A stretch of DNA of 64,000 nt from Actinomycetota bacterium (GCA_003168255.1 PMSU01000109.1:1-64000), one strand, 5' to 3'. Shown: positions 34,794 through 44,662, numbered from the stretch's first letter. The notes: a model not told the origin generated them from the sequence alone. A program made the numbers and translations.

Positions 34794-35585
34794 ATGACCA
34801 GCGTGGCGCTGTGGCGGCGGCTGCTCGCCGAGCTGCTGGGCAGCGCGTTCCTGGCGGCCGTGGTGATCGGCTCGGGCATCTCCGCGCAGCGCCTGTCACC
34901 CGGTAATACCGGGCTGGAACTGCTGGAGAACGCCGCCGCGACCGCTGCCGGGCTGTTCTCCATCATCGTGATGCTCGGCCCGGTGTCCGGCGGCCACTTC
35001 AACCCCGTGGTTTCCTTCGCCGATGCCGCGTCCGGCGGCCTGCGCTGGCGCGACGCCACCGCCTACCTCCCAGCTCAGGTCGCCGGCTGCACGGGCGGCG
35101 CCGTGATCGCGAACCTGATGTTCGGCGGCGCGGCGGTCAGCATCTCCGGCAAGGACCGCGGCTCGGCAGCTCATTTCCTGTCCGAGACCGTCGCCACCTT
35201 CGGCCTGGTCCTGGTGATCTTCGCCCTGGCCCGGTCCGGCCGCAGCCGCTCCGCCCCCGCAGCGGTCGGCGCCTACATCGGCGCAGCGTACTTCTTCACC
35301 TCCTCGGCCAGCTTCGCCAACCCGGCCATCACCATCGGGCGGATGTTCACGGCCACCTTCGCCGGCATCGCCCCCGCCTCCGTGCCCGGCTTCATCGCCG
35401 CCCAGATCATCGGCGGCATCCTCGCCGCGGGGGTGATCCGGGTGCTCTACCCCAGCGTCACCGCGGCCGGGCAGGCCAGCCGCACCACCCCGCACCGGCA
35501 CAGCCAGGCTGAGGACAGCCCAGGCCGGCTGCCAGCCGGTGACGATCCCGTCACCAACTGGGCTCCCGGAAGGCCATCGTCATGA
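34794..35585 (+). CDS. MIP/aquaporin-family channel of the ars operon (AqpS-like)
   Basis: The 263-residue protein has about six membrane helices and two NPA-type motifs, SGGHFNPVVSFAD (NPV variant) and SFANPAITIGRMFT. Aquaglyceroporins placed in ars operons, such as AqpS of Sinorhizobium, let arsenite flow out after ArsC reduction. No ArsB or Acr3 pump is encoded nearby, which strengthens that role. The last 35 residues are a polar tail. It overlaps arsC by four bases. Confidence 0.88.
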   Translation: MTSVALWRRLLAELLGSAFLAAVVIGSGISAQRLSPGNTGLELLENAAATAAGLFSIIVMLGPVSGGHFNPVVSFADAASGGLRWRDATAYLPAQVAGCTGGAVIANLMFGGAAVSISGKDRGSAAHFLSETVATFGLVLVIFALARSGRSRSAPAAVGAYIGAAYFFTSSASFANPAITIGRMFTATFAGIAPASVPGFIAAQIIGGILAAGVIRVLYPSVTAAGQASRTTPHRHSQAEDSPGRLPAGDDPVTNWAPGRPSS

Positions 35586-35992
35586 CCGGTGTCCCGCACG
35601 TGCTGTTCGTCTGCCGCCACAACGCCGGCCGGTCCCAGATGGCCGCCGCCCTGCTCGATCACGAAGCCAGCGGGCGGGTCCGCGTGTCCTCGGCCGGGTC
35701 AGAGCCTGCCCGCGAGCTGAACCCCGCCGTGGTGCAGGCCATGGCCGAGATCGGCCTGGACCTGTCCCGCGAATTCCCCAAACCACTCACCGGCAGCCAG
35801 GTCCAGGCCGCCGACATCGTCATCACCATGGGCTGCGGGGACGCCTGCCCGGTCTATCCCGGCAAGCGCTACCTCGACTGGGACCTGCCCGACCCCGCCG
35901 GCCTTGACCTGGCCGCCGTCCGCCCCATCCGCGACAGCATCCGCCAGCGCGTCCGTGAACTGCTGCACGACCTGACCCCCTCCGCCCGGTGA
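35582..35992 (+). CDS. arsC: Arsenate reductase, LMW-phosphatase type
   Basis: The 136-residue protein has the phosphatase loop FVCRHNAGRSQMA (Cys11 to Arg17). The redox cysteines are in MGCGDACPVYPG and the catalytic acid loop is YLDWDLPDPAG. It reduces arsenate to arsenite, in actinobacteria usually with thioredoxin or mycothiol/mycoredoxin. Overlap with the aquaporin gene supports coupled reduction and release. Confidence 0.92.
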   Translation: MTGVPHVLFVCRHNAGRSQMAAALLDHEASGRVRVSSAGSEPARELNPAVVQAMAEIGLDLSREFPKPLTGSQVQAADIVITMGCGDACPVYPGKRYLDWDLPDPAGLDLAAVRPIRDSIRQRVRELLHDLTPSAR

Positions 35993-36031
35993 CGCACGGG
36001 CCCCAAGTGGGCCAGTCCGCTACGTTGCCAG

Positions 36032-36826
36032 ATGCCCGGCACCGGCTGGACGGAGATCACCGCCCTCCTGGCGGCATTCGCCCTCGCGGTGCTCACGACA
36101 CCCGCCGGGATCTCAGGTGCCGTGCTGCTGCTGCCCTTCCAGGTCAGCATCCTGGGCACGCCCAGCCCAGCAGTCACCCCCACCAACCTGCTCTACAACG
36201 TCGTCGCCACACCGGGCGCGCTTTACCGCTACTGGCGGCAAGGCCAGACCGGCGGGCGGCTCACCCTCCTGCTCATCACCGGAACCCTGCCCGGCGTTAT
36301 CGCCGGATCGGTCATCCGCGTCAGGCTGCTGCCAGGACCACAGATCTTCGCCCTCGTCATAGCCGCGGTCCTGCTACCGCTCGGACTCTGGCTCACCCTC
36401 ACCCGGCCCGCACACCCAGACCAGGCTCCCAGCCGGATCCGTGGCATGCCCCGGCCAGCCCTGATCCTGCTGGCCACAATGGTGGGCTGCATCGGCGGGA
36501 TCTACGGCATCGGCGGCGGCTCGATCCTCGCCCCCATCCTGACCGGAACCGGGCGCCCGCCCTCACAGGTTGCCCCGGCCGCGCTCGCATCCACCTTCGT
36601 AACCCCAGCGGCAGGCGTGGCGACCTTCCTCATCCTCTCGATCCACCGCCACGGCCCCGTCGCCCCCGACTGGCCCACCGGCATCGCACTGGGCATCGGC
36701 GGGCTGGCAGGCGCCTACACCGGCGCCCGCATCCAGCATCACCTTCCCGACCTCCTGATCCGCCGCGTCATGGGCGTCCTGGTGATCGCTATCGGTGCCC
36801 GCTACCTGTGGCCCGGACTGAGCTGA
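36032..36826 (+). CDS. TSUP (TauE/SafE) family membrane permease
   Basis: The 264-residue protein has about seven to eight membrane segments and the duplicated TSUP motif: AGISGAVLLLPFQVSILGTP with TNLLYNV, and GIYGIGGGSILAPILTGTGR with STFVTPAAG. TSUP permeases move sulfite, sulfonates or other anions. Placed 40 bp after arsC it is probably in the same operon; an arsenic role is possible but unproven. Confidence 0.82.
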   Translation: MPGTGWTEITALLAAFALAVLTTPAGISGAVLLLPFQVSILGTPSPAVTPTNLLYNVVATPGALYRYWRQGQTGGRLTLLLITGTLPGVIAGSVIRVRLLPGPQIFALVIAAVLLPLGLWLTLTRPAHPDQAPSRIRGMPRPALILLATMVGCIGGIYGIGGGSILAPILTGTGRPPSQVAPAALASTFVTPAAGVATFLILSIHRHGPVAPDWPTGIALGIGGLAGAYTGARIQHHLPDLLIRRVMGVLVIAIGARYLWPGLS

Positions 36827-36941
36827 CCTCCCCGGGCTGCTCCTGCCCGAACCTGGATGCAGCTGGCTTGACATCTGCCGCGGAGTCGAGCGTCCATCGA
36901 CGTTCACATTCCGCCATCAAGCCAATCCAGAGGTGACACCT

Positions 36942-37394
36942 ATGACGAGATCACTCCAAGACCGGCCAAAGGCACCTGCAGAACCGCGGCTCCACAACAC
37001 GGCTGAACTTTCCGGGGAAGAGGAGATCGAGGAGGTCATCCTGGATCCCCCAGATTACTTCCGACTACTGGCGGAGCGCCGGCACCGGACCACGCGGCAA
37101 CCCAGCCGACTCGCCCAGGATCTCCTGCGCAACCGCGACAGCTTCCCCGACATTGACGAGCGGTTCGGGACGGGGCGGGGTGTCATCGCCGTGGTTGGCG
37201 AACGCGCTGTCGCGGATCTCGCGGATCGTGTCATCGAGGTGCCCGATGGCTTCGGTGATGCGCTGCCCGGTCACCTCCGCGGGCAGGCCCGTGGCAGCTT
37301 GCAGGCTGCGCCCGACGCGCAACAGGCTGGTGATAATCGTGTCGAGCAGTTCCCGGCTGCGGTATGCCTGGTCCGCCGCGGCTGCCCTGGCTAG
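36942..37394 (+). CDS. Doubtful reading frame with good ribosome site
   Basis: An ATG at 36942 preceded by GAGGTGACACCT opens a frame with EEEIEEVILDPPDYFRLLAE early on. After about 37065 it runs antisense to the well-supported STAS-PAS gene and loses protein-like composition. It may be a short real gene overlapping tail to tail, or chance. No family is recognised. Confidence 0.2.
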   Translation: MTRSLQDRPKAPAEPRLHNTAELSGEEEIEEVILDPPDYFRLLAERRHRTTRQPSRLAQDLLRNRDSFPDIDERFGTGRGVIAVVGERAVADLADRVIEVPDGFGDALPGHLRGQARGSLQAAPDAQQAGDNRVEQFPAAVCLVRRGCPG

Positions 37395-38228
37395 GTCTTC
37401 GAACCGCTGGGCATCGGAGACGTCACGGATCACGAGGGTGTAGTGGCCGACCCCGGTCGTGACCGGGCTGATGCTGATCTCGACCGGGAACGTGGTTTCG
37501 TCCTTGCGCAGCCCGGTCAGCCGAGCCGCCGCGCCCGTCGCCCGGGCCCAGGGTGCCTGCGCTCCGGCCGCCTGGAGCGGCACCGGCTGCGGCTGCACGC
37601 CTGCCGGAATGAGGGAGGCAACCGGGCGGCCGATCAGCTCGGCGTGCCCGTAGCCAAACATCTCCTCCAGCCGCCGGCTGGCCATCGCGAACGCACCGTT
37701 GCCGTCCGCCAGCCCCACACCGTCCTGGAGGGCATCGAGTAGCTTCCGTGCCGTGGCCGGAGTGCTGGCTGCCCCGTTCCGTCTCGTCCCGGCCGTCGCG
37801 GCCACCACCGCGGCCACCACCGCGGGCACCACCGCGGGCACCGCTGCTGGCACCACCGCAGGCACCACCGCGGGTACCGCTGCTGGCGTCCCGGCGGCCA
37901 TGGCCGCTTCCACAGACGGGTAGATGGAGACCAGCCGGTCGATGCCGCTGAGGCTGAGCACGCGCCGCACGATCCGGGCGCCGACCACCAGCCGCAGCGC
38001 CGTGCCGCTGACAACGGCCCGCCGGTAGGCGCGTACCACGGCATCCGCGCCAGCGTGATCACACGAGATCGTCGCGGTCATGTCCGCGATCAGCGCGGTC
38101 GCGCCGCGGTTGATGAGCAGCAGTAGATCTTCGCTGATCTGCGCGGCGTTGGACACATCCATATGCTCTGGAAGCGCCACGACCGCCTGCCGCCCGGTCC
38201 ACTGCACCGGGCAAAAGTGCCTAAGCAT
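37065..38228 (-). CDS. STAS-PAS sensory protein with Ala/Val/Pro repeat linker
   Basis: The 387-residue protein has a STAS domain (residues about 10-110: VVALPEHMDVSNAAQISEDL, IADMTATISCDHAGADAVVR) and a linker made of PAVVPAVVPAAVPAVVPAVV-like repeats (about 113-140). A PAS domain occupies about 160-285 (LQDGVGLADGNGAFAMASRR, LIGRPVASLIPAG, ETTFPVEISISPVTTGVGHY). A helical region typical of kinase dimerisation (YRSRELLDTIITSLLRVGRS) follows. No ATPase domain follows, so it may signal by protein contact. STAS domains suggest a link to anti-sigma or stressosome-like control. Confidence 0.82.
   Translation of the reverse strand: MLRHFCPVQWTGRQAVVALPEHMDVSNAAQISEDLLLLINRGATALIADMTATISCDHAGADAVVRAYRRAVVSGTALRLVVGARIVRRVLSLSGIDRLVSIYPSVEAAMAAGTPAAVPAVVPAVVPAAVPAVVPAVVAAVVAATAGTRRNGAASTPATARKLLDALQDGVGLADGNGAFAMASRRLEEMFGYGHAELIGRPVASLIPAGVQPQPVPLQAAGAQAPWARATGAAARLTGLRKDETTFPVEISISPVTTGVGHYTLVIRDVSDAQRFEDLARAAAADQAYRSRELLDTIITSLLRVGRSLQAATGLPAEVTGQRITEAIGHLDDTIREIRDSAFANHGDDTPPRPEPLVNVGEAVAVAQEILGESAGLPRGPVPALRQ
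37793..37890. repeat. In-frame minisatellite encoding the STAS-PAS linker
   Basis: Units of the form GGCACCACCGCGGGCACC and close variants are repeated about six times. They encode Pro-Ala-Val-Val steps on the minus strand. Such tracts change length by slippage, which would alter linker length without breaking the frame. Confidence 0.7.
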
Positions 38229-38539
38229 GGCAGGGCCCCGGGCACCCGCGGCACGCGCGGCACCCGCGGCACGCCGCGAGTGACGTCATTACTGCGGTCG
38301 CGCAGAACGCGCGGGCTGGCTGGCGCATCGCTGTGGCACCCTGGGTCCGATCCGGCCATGACTGGCCGTGCCACCGAATATCCGGAGCGACGCGGTCACC
38401 TGCACCATTTGGCCTAGTGCAGAATGCTTGCGAACATCAGTCCTGCTCTGACGATACGCCGTCGCCATGGTCCTGCATAGCCACGACTGCGTCACGCTCC
38501 GCTAACGCGCCGCCGCGCAGCGACAACCGGGTCCGAGCC
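38229..38539. other. Intergenic region with short GC-rich tandem repeats
   Basis: Three units related to GGCACCCGCGGCACGCGC lie at about 38236-38278, just upstream of the STAS-PAS gene. The rest holds no gene that I can support. The STAS-PAS promoter and the end of the zinc-ribbon gene border it. Confidence 0.4.
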
Positions 38540-38878
38540 TCAGTGCACCGCGCGGCGGCTACCGAGCACGCGGTCCAGGGCACGGGCTACCTCCTCGGCA
38601 AGCCCCGGCGCCGGATCAGCGCCCGGCTCCCCCGCCGCGGGTGCTTCAGGCTCGGTCCCCTGCACCTGGCCGCAATCGCGGCACTCCACCTCGCCAAGCC
38701 GCCGGACCAGCCGCACCGCACCGCAGCCGCTGCACCGGTCGAGATCCAGGGCCCAGTCGCGCCCCGACTGGCACTCCGGGCAGATAAGCACCTGGCGGTC
38801 ACTCCGGACCCCGCGCTTCCACGGGCTCTGGCCCCGGTCCGGGTCGACCTGCCGGGTGCCGCAGCGATAGCAAGGCAT
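38540..38878 (-). CDS. Zinc-ribbon hypothetical protein
   Basis: The 112-residue protein has four cysteine pairs: PCYRCGTRQ, LICPECQSG, DRCSGCGAVRL and VECRDCGQVQG, enough for two zinc ribbons. The tail (LAEEVARALDRVLGSRRAVH) is helical. The ATG lies five bases after the end of the peroxiredoxin gene, suggesting cotranscription. Zinc ribbons of this kind bind nucleic acids or protein partners; the role is unknown. Confidence 0.7.
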   Translation of the reverse strand: MPCYRCGTRQVDPDRGQSPWKRGVRSDRQVLICPECQSGRDWALDLDRCSGCGAVRLVRRLGEVECRDCGQVQGTEPEAPAAGEPGADPAPGLAEEVARALDRVLGSRRAVH

Positions 38879-38883
38879 TGTCG

Positions 38884-39345
38884 CTACTCGAGACCGGCAA
38901 GCACCTTCTGGTACTCGGCGATGTCCCTGGCCTGCGGGATCGGGTTCACGACCTTCCATCGCAAGACGCCGGCCTTGTCGATGATGAAGGTGCCGCGGGT
39001 GGCGATCCCCATGCCCTCCTCGAATACCCCGTACGACTTCGCGACCTCGCCATGCGGCCAGAAGTCGGACAGCATCGAGAAGCCGAAGTGCTCGGCGTCC
39101 GACCACGCGCGCAGGGCGAACGTGGAATCCACCGATACCGTCAGCAGTTCGACGTCATCGCGCGTGACCTCAGGGAACTCGTCTCGCATCGCGCACAGCT
39201 CGCCGGTGCACACACCGCTGAACGCGAGCGGGTAGAAGACCAGGACGACGTTCTTGGCGCCGCGGAAGGCCGAAAGCCGCACCGGGCTCCCGTGCTGGTC
39301 CTTCAGCTCGAAATCCGGCGCCTGCTCGCCAATCTCCACCGTCAT
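38884..39345 (-). CDS. AhpE-type peroxiredoxin
   Basis: The 153-residue protein begins MTVEIGEQAPDFELKDQHGS and has the peroxidatic motif FYPLAFSGVCTGELC (Cys46), with a second cysteine at 51. AhpE of Mycobacterium is a 1-Cys enzyme using PLAF-x-C spacing; the extra Cys51 could act as resolving residue. It reduces peroxides in the cytoplasm. The ATG at 39345 fits the family start; an upstream one adds ten residues. Confidence 0.88.
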   Translation of the reverse strand: MTVEIGEQAPDFELKDQHGSPVRLSAFRGAKNVVLVFYPLAFSGVCTGELCAMRDEFPEVTRDDVELLTVSVDSTFALRAWSDAEHFGFSMLSDFWPHGEVAKSYGVFEEGMGIATRGTFIIDKAGVLRWKVVNPIPQARDIAEYQKVLAGLE

Positions 39346-39483
39346 CCCTTGTCCTTTCCGCGCTGGGGCGGACACAAGTCTGCCACGTACCGCGACGTGT
39401 CTGGCCAGTCACCGCCGTTAGGACGCAAGCTAACCCCACGGGGCCCGCACCAGGCCTGCGGACAGCGCAATAGACGGCAGCGG

Positions 39484-39912
39484 CTAACGCCGAGCCTTGG
39501 GCGCGACAAGCCGGGTTCCCGACCAGTCACGGCCCGCGCTCAGGCTAGACGTCTGGGACAGGCCAGCGGTTGGCGCCGCCTCGCCGATGTCGCTCGGCTC
39601 CACGTGCCCCTGACGGCCCGCCTTCGGCGTGAGCAGCCAGATATAACCGCCGTCTGTCAGCGGGGTGAGGGCGTCGACAAGCGCATCAACAAGATCGCCA
39701 TCGCCGTCCCGCCACCAGAGCAGGACCACGTCGACGACATCGTCGTAGTCCTCATCCACCAACTCCACGCCGTTCACATCGGCGATCGCATCGCGCAACT
39801 GCTCGTCACAATCGTCGTCGTAACCGAGTTCCTGCACAACTTGGCCCGGTTTGATGCCAAGTCGCTCATCCAGGCCGCGCGCATCCTGCGCCTGGCCCGC
39901 GGTCGCGCTCAA
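39484..39912 (-). CDS. DUF3052 family protein
   Basis: The 142-residue acidic protein contains LGIKPGQVVQELGYDDDCDE, VDEDYDDVVDVVLLWWRDGD, ALTPLTDGGYIWLLTPKAGR and GLSQTSSLSAGRDWSGTRLV. These are the full set of DUF3052 motifs. This actinobacterial family is often found next to peroxiredoxin and aceE genes, as here. Its biochemical role is not established. Confidence 0.9.
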   Translation of the reverse strand: MSATAGQAQDARGLDERLGIKPGQVVQELGYDDDCDEQLRDAIADVNGVELVDEDYDDVVDVVLLWWRDGDGDLVDALVDALTPLTDGGYIWLLTPKAGRQGHVEPSDIGEAAPTAGLSQTSSLSAGRDWSGTRLVAPKARR

Positions 39913-40064
39913 AGACGTCCTCCCTCGAAATCACCCGCGGTCATGGCCGCGTCGGCACTACCTGATGGGACAGTCCACACTGGGTCGGCGCCACGCGCAA
40001 GTGTCATTCGCGCCAGTACCGAAAAACAACAGCAACAAAGTGTCGCGAACATGGAAGTAATCGC

Positions 40065-40475
40065 TTACCCGAGGAATGACAACCGGACCTCCCGATCCGG
40101 GTTGTCCACATTGAGGTCAACCAGCGCCACGCTCTGCCAGGTGCCGAGCGCCACCCGCCCGGCAACCACGGGCAGCGTGGCAAACGGCGAGACGAAGGCA
40201 GGCAGCACATGCGAGCGGCCGTGACCGGGCGAACCATGCGTGTGCTGCCAGCTGTCGTCGGCTGGCAGCAGCCGGGAAAGCACGGCGAGCAGGTCACGGT
40301 CGCTGCCCGAGCCGAGCTCGATCAGCGCGAGGCCGGCCGTCGCGTGCGGCACGAATACATGCAGCAGCCCGTCGCCGCCGGCCGCGGCGGCGGTCGCGAA
40401 CTCCTGGCAGTCCCCGGTGATGTCCAGTACCGTCTCGCGGTTACCGGTCCGCAAGCGGATGATCTCAGTCTTCAA
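40065..40475 (-). CDS. YjbQ family protein (UPF0047)
   Basis: The 136-residue protein has the YjbQ metal-site residues: LLHVFVPHATAGLALIELG, DDSWQHTHGSPGHGRSHVLP and LGTWQSVALVDLN. Members show weak thiamin-phosphate synthase activity in some bacteria. The full-length domain is present. The 357 bases between this gene and aceE hold the divergent promoter area and no gene I can support. Confidence 0.9.
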   Translation of the reverse strand: MKTEIIRLRTGNRETVLDITGDCQEFATAAAAGGDGLLHVFVPHATAGLALIELGSGSDRDLLAVLSRLLPADDSWQHTHGSPGHGRSHVLPAFVSPFATLPVVAGRVALGTWQSVALVDLNVDNPDREVRLSFLG

Positions 40476-40832
40476 GCCCTTGCCGTCTCGGCCGGCGCAC
40501 CCCGCGCTTCCATGATCTTCCCGATCTTAGCTGGCTGGCCCGCCGCCTTGCCGTTGACGTGGACGTGAAGCCGCCACCGACGGCCGCCTGCGTGCATACA
40601 TCGCCCTCCTCTGCCATATCAGCTCCCGATGTACTCCAGACTGGCATGAGGAAGCAACAAGGTGAAGGGGTCAGACTGTGACCAGCCCGTACGGCGGAGC
40701 TGCGCGCCCGCCGCCGCGGGTTACCAGCGGGTAGAGATGCGCTCCAGGCCGCCACGTACCACGATTGGTCTGGACAACACAGGACGCACGAAGCGGCCGA
40801 CGGCCGCCAACGAGCACGGAAGAGGGCACCGC

Positions 40833-43793
40833 GTGGCCACCGCACGCCAGCGTTACTCCATCATCAGCGACGGGCTGCCTACCCAGCTGCCCGACATTGA
40901 TCCCGACGAGACCCGCGAATGGGTGGAGTCCTTCGACACGGTCGTGCGCACCCGCGGCCGCGGCCGGGCCAGGTACGTCATGCTGCGCCTGCTGGAGCGC
41001 GCCCGCGAGCAGCAGGTCGGCGTCCCGGGGCTGCGCAGCACCGACTACATCAACACGATCCCGCCGGAGCGCGAGCCCTGGTTCCCAGGTGATGAGCACA
41101 TCGAGCGCCGCATCCGCGCCTACATCAGGTGGAACGCGGCCGTCATGGTGTCCCGCGCGAACCGCCCCGGGCTCGGCGTCGGCGGCCACATCGCCACCTA
41201 CGCGTCCGCGGCCAGCCTGTACGAGGTGGGCTTCAACCACTTCTTCCGCGGCAAGGATCACGGCGAGTCCGGCGACCAGGTGTTCATCCAGGGGCACGCC
41301 GCCCCCGGCATCTACGCCAGGGCCTTCTTGGAGGGACGGCTGACGCAGGACCAGCTCAACGGGTTCCGCCAGGAGCTCTCGCATCCAGGCGGCGGGCTGC
41401 CCTCCTACCCGCACCCCAGGCTGATGCCCGACTTCTGGGAGTTCCCCACCGTCTCCATGGGCCTTGGCGCGATCGACGCCATCTACCAGGCCCGGTTCAA
41501 CCGCTACCTGCTGAACCGCGAGATCAAGGACACCAGCAGGTCGCACGTGTGGGCGTTCCTCGGCGACGGGGAGATGGACGAGCCGGAGGCGCTCGGCGCG
41601 ATCGGCCTGGCCTCGCGCGAGGAGCTGGACAACCTCACCTTCGTGATCAACTGCAACCTTCAGCGGCTGGACGGCCCGGTCCGCGGCAACGGGAAGATCA
41701 TCCAGGAGCTTGAGGCGTTCTTCCGCGGCGCCGGCTGGAACGTGATCAAGGTGATCTGGGGCCGCGACTGGGACCCGCTGCTCGCCCACGACACCGACGG
41801 CGTCCTGGTCAACAAGATGAACTCCACGCCGGACGGCCAGTTCCAGACCTACAGCGTCGAATCCGGCGCCTACATCCGCGAGCATTTCTTTGGTGACGAC
41901 CCGCGGCTGCGGGCGATGGCCGAGCCGCTGTCGGACGACGAACTGCGCGGCCTGTCCCGCGGCGGGCACGACTACCGCAAGGTGTACGCGGCGTTCAAGT
42001 CGGCCAGCGAGCACGTCGGCCAGCCCACGGTGATCCTCACCCACACGATCAAGGGCTGGACACTCGGTCCCGACTTCGAGGCGCGCAACGCCACCCACCA
42101 GATGAAGAAGCTCACCGTGGCCGAGCTGAAGGCGTTCCGCGACCGGCTCTACCTGCCGATCGAGGACGCCGCCCTCGAGGCCGAGCTGCCGCCGTACTAC
42201 CACCCGGGCGAGGATTCCGACGAGATCCAGTACATGCGCGAGCGGCGGGCCGCTCTCGGCGGCTTCCTGCCCAAACGGGTCGTCCGCGGCAGGCCGCTCG
42301 CCCTGCCCGCCGACGCCGCCTACGACGACCTCCGCAAGGGCTCGGGCAAGCAGCCCATAGCCACCACGATGGCGTTCGTCCGGCTGCTCAAGGACCTGAT
42401 GAAGGAACCAGGGATCGGCGCCAGGTTCGTGCCGATCATCCCGGACGAGGCCCGCACGTTCGGCATGGACTCGCTGTTCCCGACCGCGAAGATCTACTCA
42501 CCGCACGGGCAGACATACGAGGCGGTGGACCGGAACCTGCTGCTGTCCTACGTGGAGTCAACCCAGGGGCAGATCCTGCACGAGGGCATCAGCGAGTCCG
42601 GCGCCATGGGCTCGGTGATCGCCGCCAGCACGTGCTACGCCACGCACGGCACGCCGATGATCCCGGTGTACGTGTTCTACTCGATGTTCGGCTGGCAGCG
42701 TACCGGCGACCAGATGTGGGCGCTCGGCGACCAGCTTGGCCGCGGCTTCCTGCTCGGCGCGACGGCGGGCCGCACCACGCTCGCCGGTGAGGGACTCCAG
42801 CACAACGACGGGCACTCGGTGCTGCTCGCCTCGGTAAGCCCGGCCTGCGTGGCCTACGACGCCGCCTGGGCCTACGAGATCGCCTACGTCGTCAAGGACG
42901 CGCTGCGCCGGATGTACGGCCCCCAAGCCGAGGACATCTTCTACTACCTGACCGTGTACAACGAGCCGTACCCGCAGCCGGCCGAGCCCGCGGACTTCCC
43001 CGGCGGCCGGCCTGCCCTCGAAGCGGGGATCCTGCGCGGGCTTTACCGGTACCGCGCCGCGCCACAGATCGGTGATCTCACCGATCCCGCCGTCAACGAT
43101 TCCGCAGATTCCGAACGGCCGGGCGCCGGCCATCCGGCCATGGGCCGGCACGCGGCGGGCCCGGACGAGCCCGTCGCGGATCAGGCCGGCCCGGCAGACG
43201 TGAACGCCGACCCCCCGCCCGACAGTGCCGGCCTCCCGGGCGTGGGCGGCGCCGAGCCGGGCGCAGTCCGGCTAGCGCAGCGGCCGGGCGGGCAGCCGCC
43301 GCGGGCGCAGATCCTCGCCTCCGGCGTGACGGTGCGCTCGGCGCTGGCCGCTCAGGAACTGCTGGCCAGCGACTGGACGGTGGCGGCCGACGTGTGGTCG
43401 GCCACGTCCTGGACCGAGCTGCGCAGGGACGCGCTCGGCTGCGAGGAGCACAACCTGCTGCATCCCGACGAAGAGCAGCGGGTGCCGTACGTTACCCAGG
43501 TGCTTGACGGCGAGCCGGGCCCGGTGGTCGCGGTGAGCGACTGGATCAAGGCGGTGCCCGACCAGATCGCCCGCTGGGTGCCCGCGCCGTTCACCTCGCT
43601 CGGCACCGACGGGTACGGGTTCTCCGACACCAGGCCAGCGGCGCGCAGGTTCTTCCACGTCGACGCCGAATCCATCACCCTGGCCGTACTCGGCCAGCTG
43701 GCCAGGCGCGGCGAGGTGAAGCCGGAGGTGCTCGGCCAGGCCATCGAGAAGTACCGGCTCAACGCCACGGTGAGCGAGGCCCTCGCCCCATGA
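40833..43793 (+). CDS. aceE: Pyruvate dehydrogenase E1 component, homodimeric, with an internal insert
   Basis: The 986-residue protein decarboxylates pyruvate with thiamin diphosphate and passes acetyl to E2. The ThDP motif is [20 protein letters not shown] followed by [10 protein letters not shown], and the second-domain segment is [20 protein letters not shown]. The GTG at 40833 is preceded by GGAAGAGGG and gives the family N-terminus. Residues about 748-823 are a Pro/Ala/Gly-rich insert (for example [19 protein letters not shown]) placed between [12 protein letters not shown] and RAQILASG, where homologues have only a few residues. The catalytic regions are intact. Confidence 0.95.
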   Translation: MATARQRYSIISDGLPTQLPDIDPDETREWVESFDTVVRTRGRGRARYVMLRLLERAREQQVGVPGLRSTDYINTIPPEREPWFPGDEHIERRIRAYIRWNAAVMVSRANRPGLGVGGHIATYASAASLYEVGFNHFFRGKDHGESGDQVFIQGHAAPGIYARAFLEGRLTQDQLNGFRQELSHPGGGLPSYPHPRLMPDFWEFPTVSMGLGAIDAIYQARFNRYLLNREIKDTSRSHVWAFLGDGEMDEPEALGAIGLASREELDNLTFVINCNLQRLDGPVRGNGKIIQELEAFFRGAGWNVIKVIWGRDWDPLLAHDTDGVLVNKMNSTPDGQFQTYSVESGAYIREHFFGDDPRLRAMAEPLSDDELRGLSRGGHDYRKVYAAFKSASEHVGQPTVILTHTIKGWTLGPDFEARNATHQMKKLTVAELKAFRDRLYLPIEDAALEAELPPYYHPGEDSDEIQYMRERRAALGGFLPKRVVRGRPLALPADAAYDDLRKGSGKQPIATTMAFVRLLKDLMKEPGIGARFVPIIPDEARTFGMDSLFPTAKIYSPHGQTYEAVDRNLLLSYVESTQGQILHEGISESGAMGSVIAASTCYATHGTPMIPVYVFYSMFGWQRTGDQMWALGDQLGRGFLLGATAGRTTLAGEGLQHNDGHSVLLASVSPACVAYDAAWAYEIAYVVKDALRRMYGPQAEDIFYYLTVYNEPYPQPAEPADFPGGRPALEAGILRGLYRYRAAPQIGDLTDPAVNDSADSERPGAGHPAMGRHAAGPDEPVADQAGPADVNADPPPDSAGLPGVGGAEPGAVRLAQRPGGQPPRAQILASGVTVRSALAAQELLASDWTVAADVWSATSWTELRRDALGCEEHNLLHPDEEQRVPYVTQVLDGEPGPVVAVSDWIKAVPDQIARWVPAPFTSLGTDGYGFSDTRPAARRFFHVDAESITLAVLGQLARRGEVKPEVLGQAIEKYRLNATVSEALAP

Positions 43794-44038
43794 CCTGACC
43801 GCAAGTGGCACCCCACCGCTTGCATGATCATCTATCCACCCTAGTCAAACTCCGCCGGCCCTACCCGCCGGGGCAGTGTTCCGCGCGAGATCGAGTTCCG
43901 CCCGCCACCTTCCCGATGTCCCGGGAAAATGAAAGGCTCGCTCTTGGCCTGGTCAGGACAAAGGTCGCGCTGCAGAAGTCACATCTGCAACTCCAAACCC
44001 AGCGGCCACAGTGAATCGATCAGAGGGGAACCCATCAA

Positions 44039-44662
44039 ATGCGCAACCGCATCGGCGCCGTTCTTTTGATCGGGGCAGCAGCCGTCCTGGCGGTCGGCCT
44101 GAGCGCCACGTCGTCCTTCGCTGCCTCCCCGGGCTGGATAATCACACCGGGCGGAGCCTTCACCGCCACCGCAGGCAAGACCACGCTGGCTGACACTGTT
44201 ACCGGTAACGCGCTCTCCTGCAAATCCTCGAAAGCGGCTGGCACTTTCAAGTCGGGCAGCGGGCTGCCGGGCAAGAACATCGGATCCATCTCATCGTTTT
44301 CCTTCAGCAACTGCACCGGCCCGCTGGGCCTCACCTTCACGGTGACCGCGAGCGCGTTTCCGTGGTCGGTTAACTTCACCGGGTTCAAGAAGAGCGGCGG
44401 CCTGGTAACCGGGACGATCACCGGTATCCACGCCACCCTGTCGGGCCCCGAATGCAGCACGGTCGTGGACGGCACCAGGGCTACCGCGGACGACGGCCAG
44501 GTTAGGTTCAGCTTCAACGGCAGCACGCTGAAAATCCTGCCAACCGGCGGCAACCTGCACGTATACAACGTCAGCGGCTGCCTCGGTCTCCTCAACAGCG
44601 GCGACGCTGTGTCGTACGCCGCCACCTACACGGTGACGCCCGAACAGCACATCAGCCCCTGA
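44039..44662 (+). CDS. Secreted hypothetical protein
   Basis: The 207-residue protein has a clear signal peptide (RIGAVLLIGAAAVLAVGLSA, cleavage near SFAAS). The mature domain is beta-rich with four cysteines (NALSCKSSK, FSNCTGPLG, GPECSTVVD, VSGCLGLL) likely to form two disulfides. Similar secreted proteins are common and uncharacterised in Streptomyces and relatives. It stands alone between aceE and fasR. Confidence 0.8.
   Translation: MRNRIGAVLLIGAAAVLAVGLSATSSFAASPGWIITPGGAFTATAGKTTLADTVTGNALSCKSSKAAGTFKSGSGLPGKNIGSISSFSFSNCTGPLGLTFTVTASAFPWSVNFTGFKKSGGLVTGTITGIHATLSGPECSTVVDGTRATADDGQVRFSFNGSTLKILPTGGNLHVYNVSGCLGLLNSGDAVSYAATYTVTPEQHISP

Noticed and set aside
33854-35059. Long leftward reading frame through the arsR promoter
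   Set aside because: Only the last 118 codons match ArsR; the remainder is antisense to the CadI-like and aquaporin genes.
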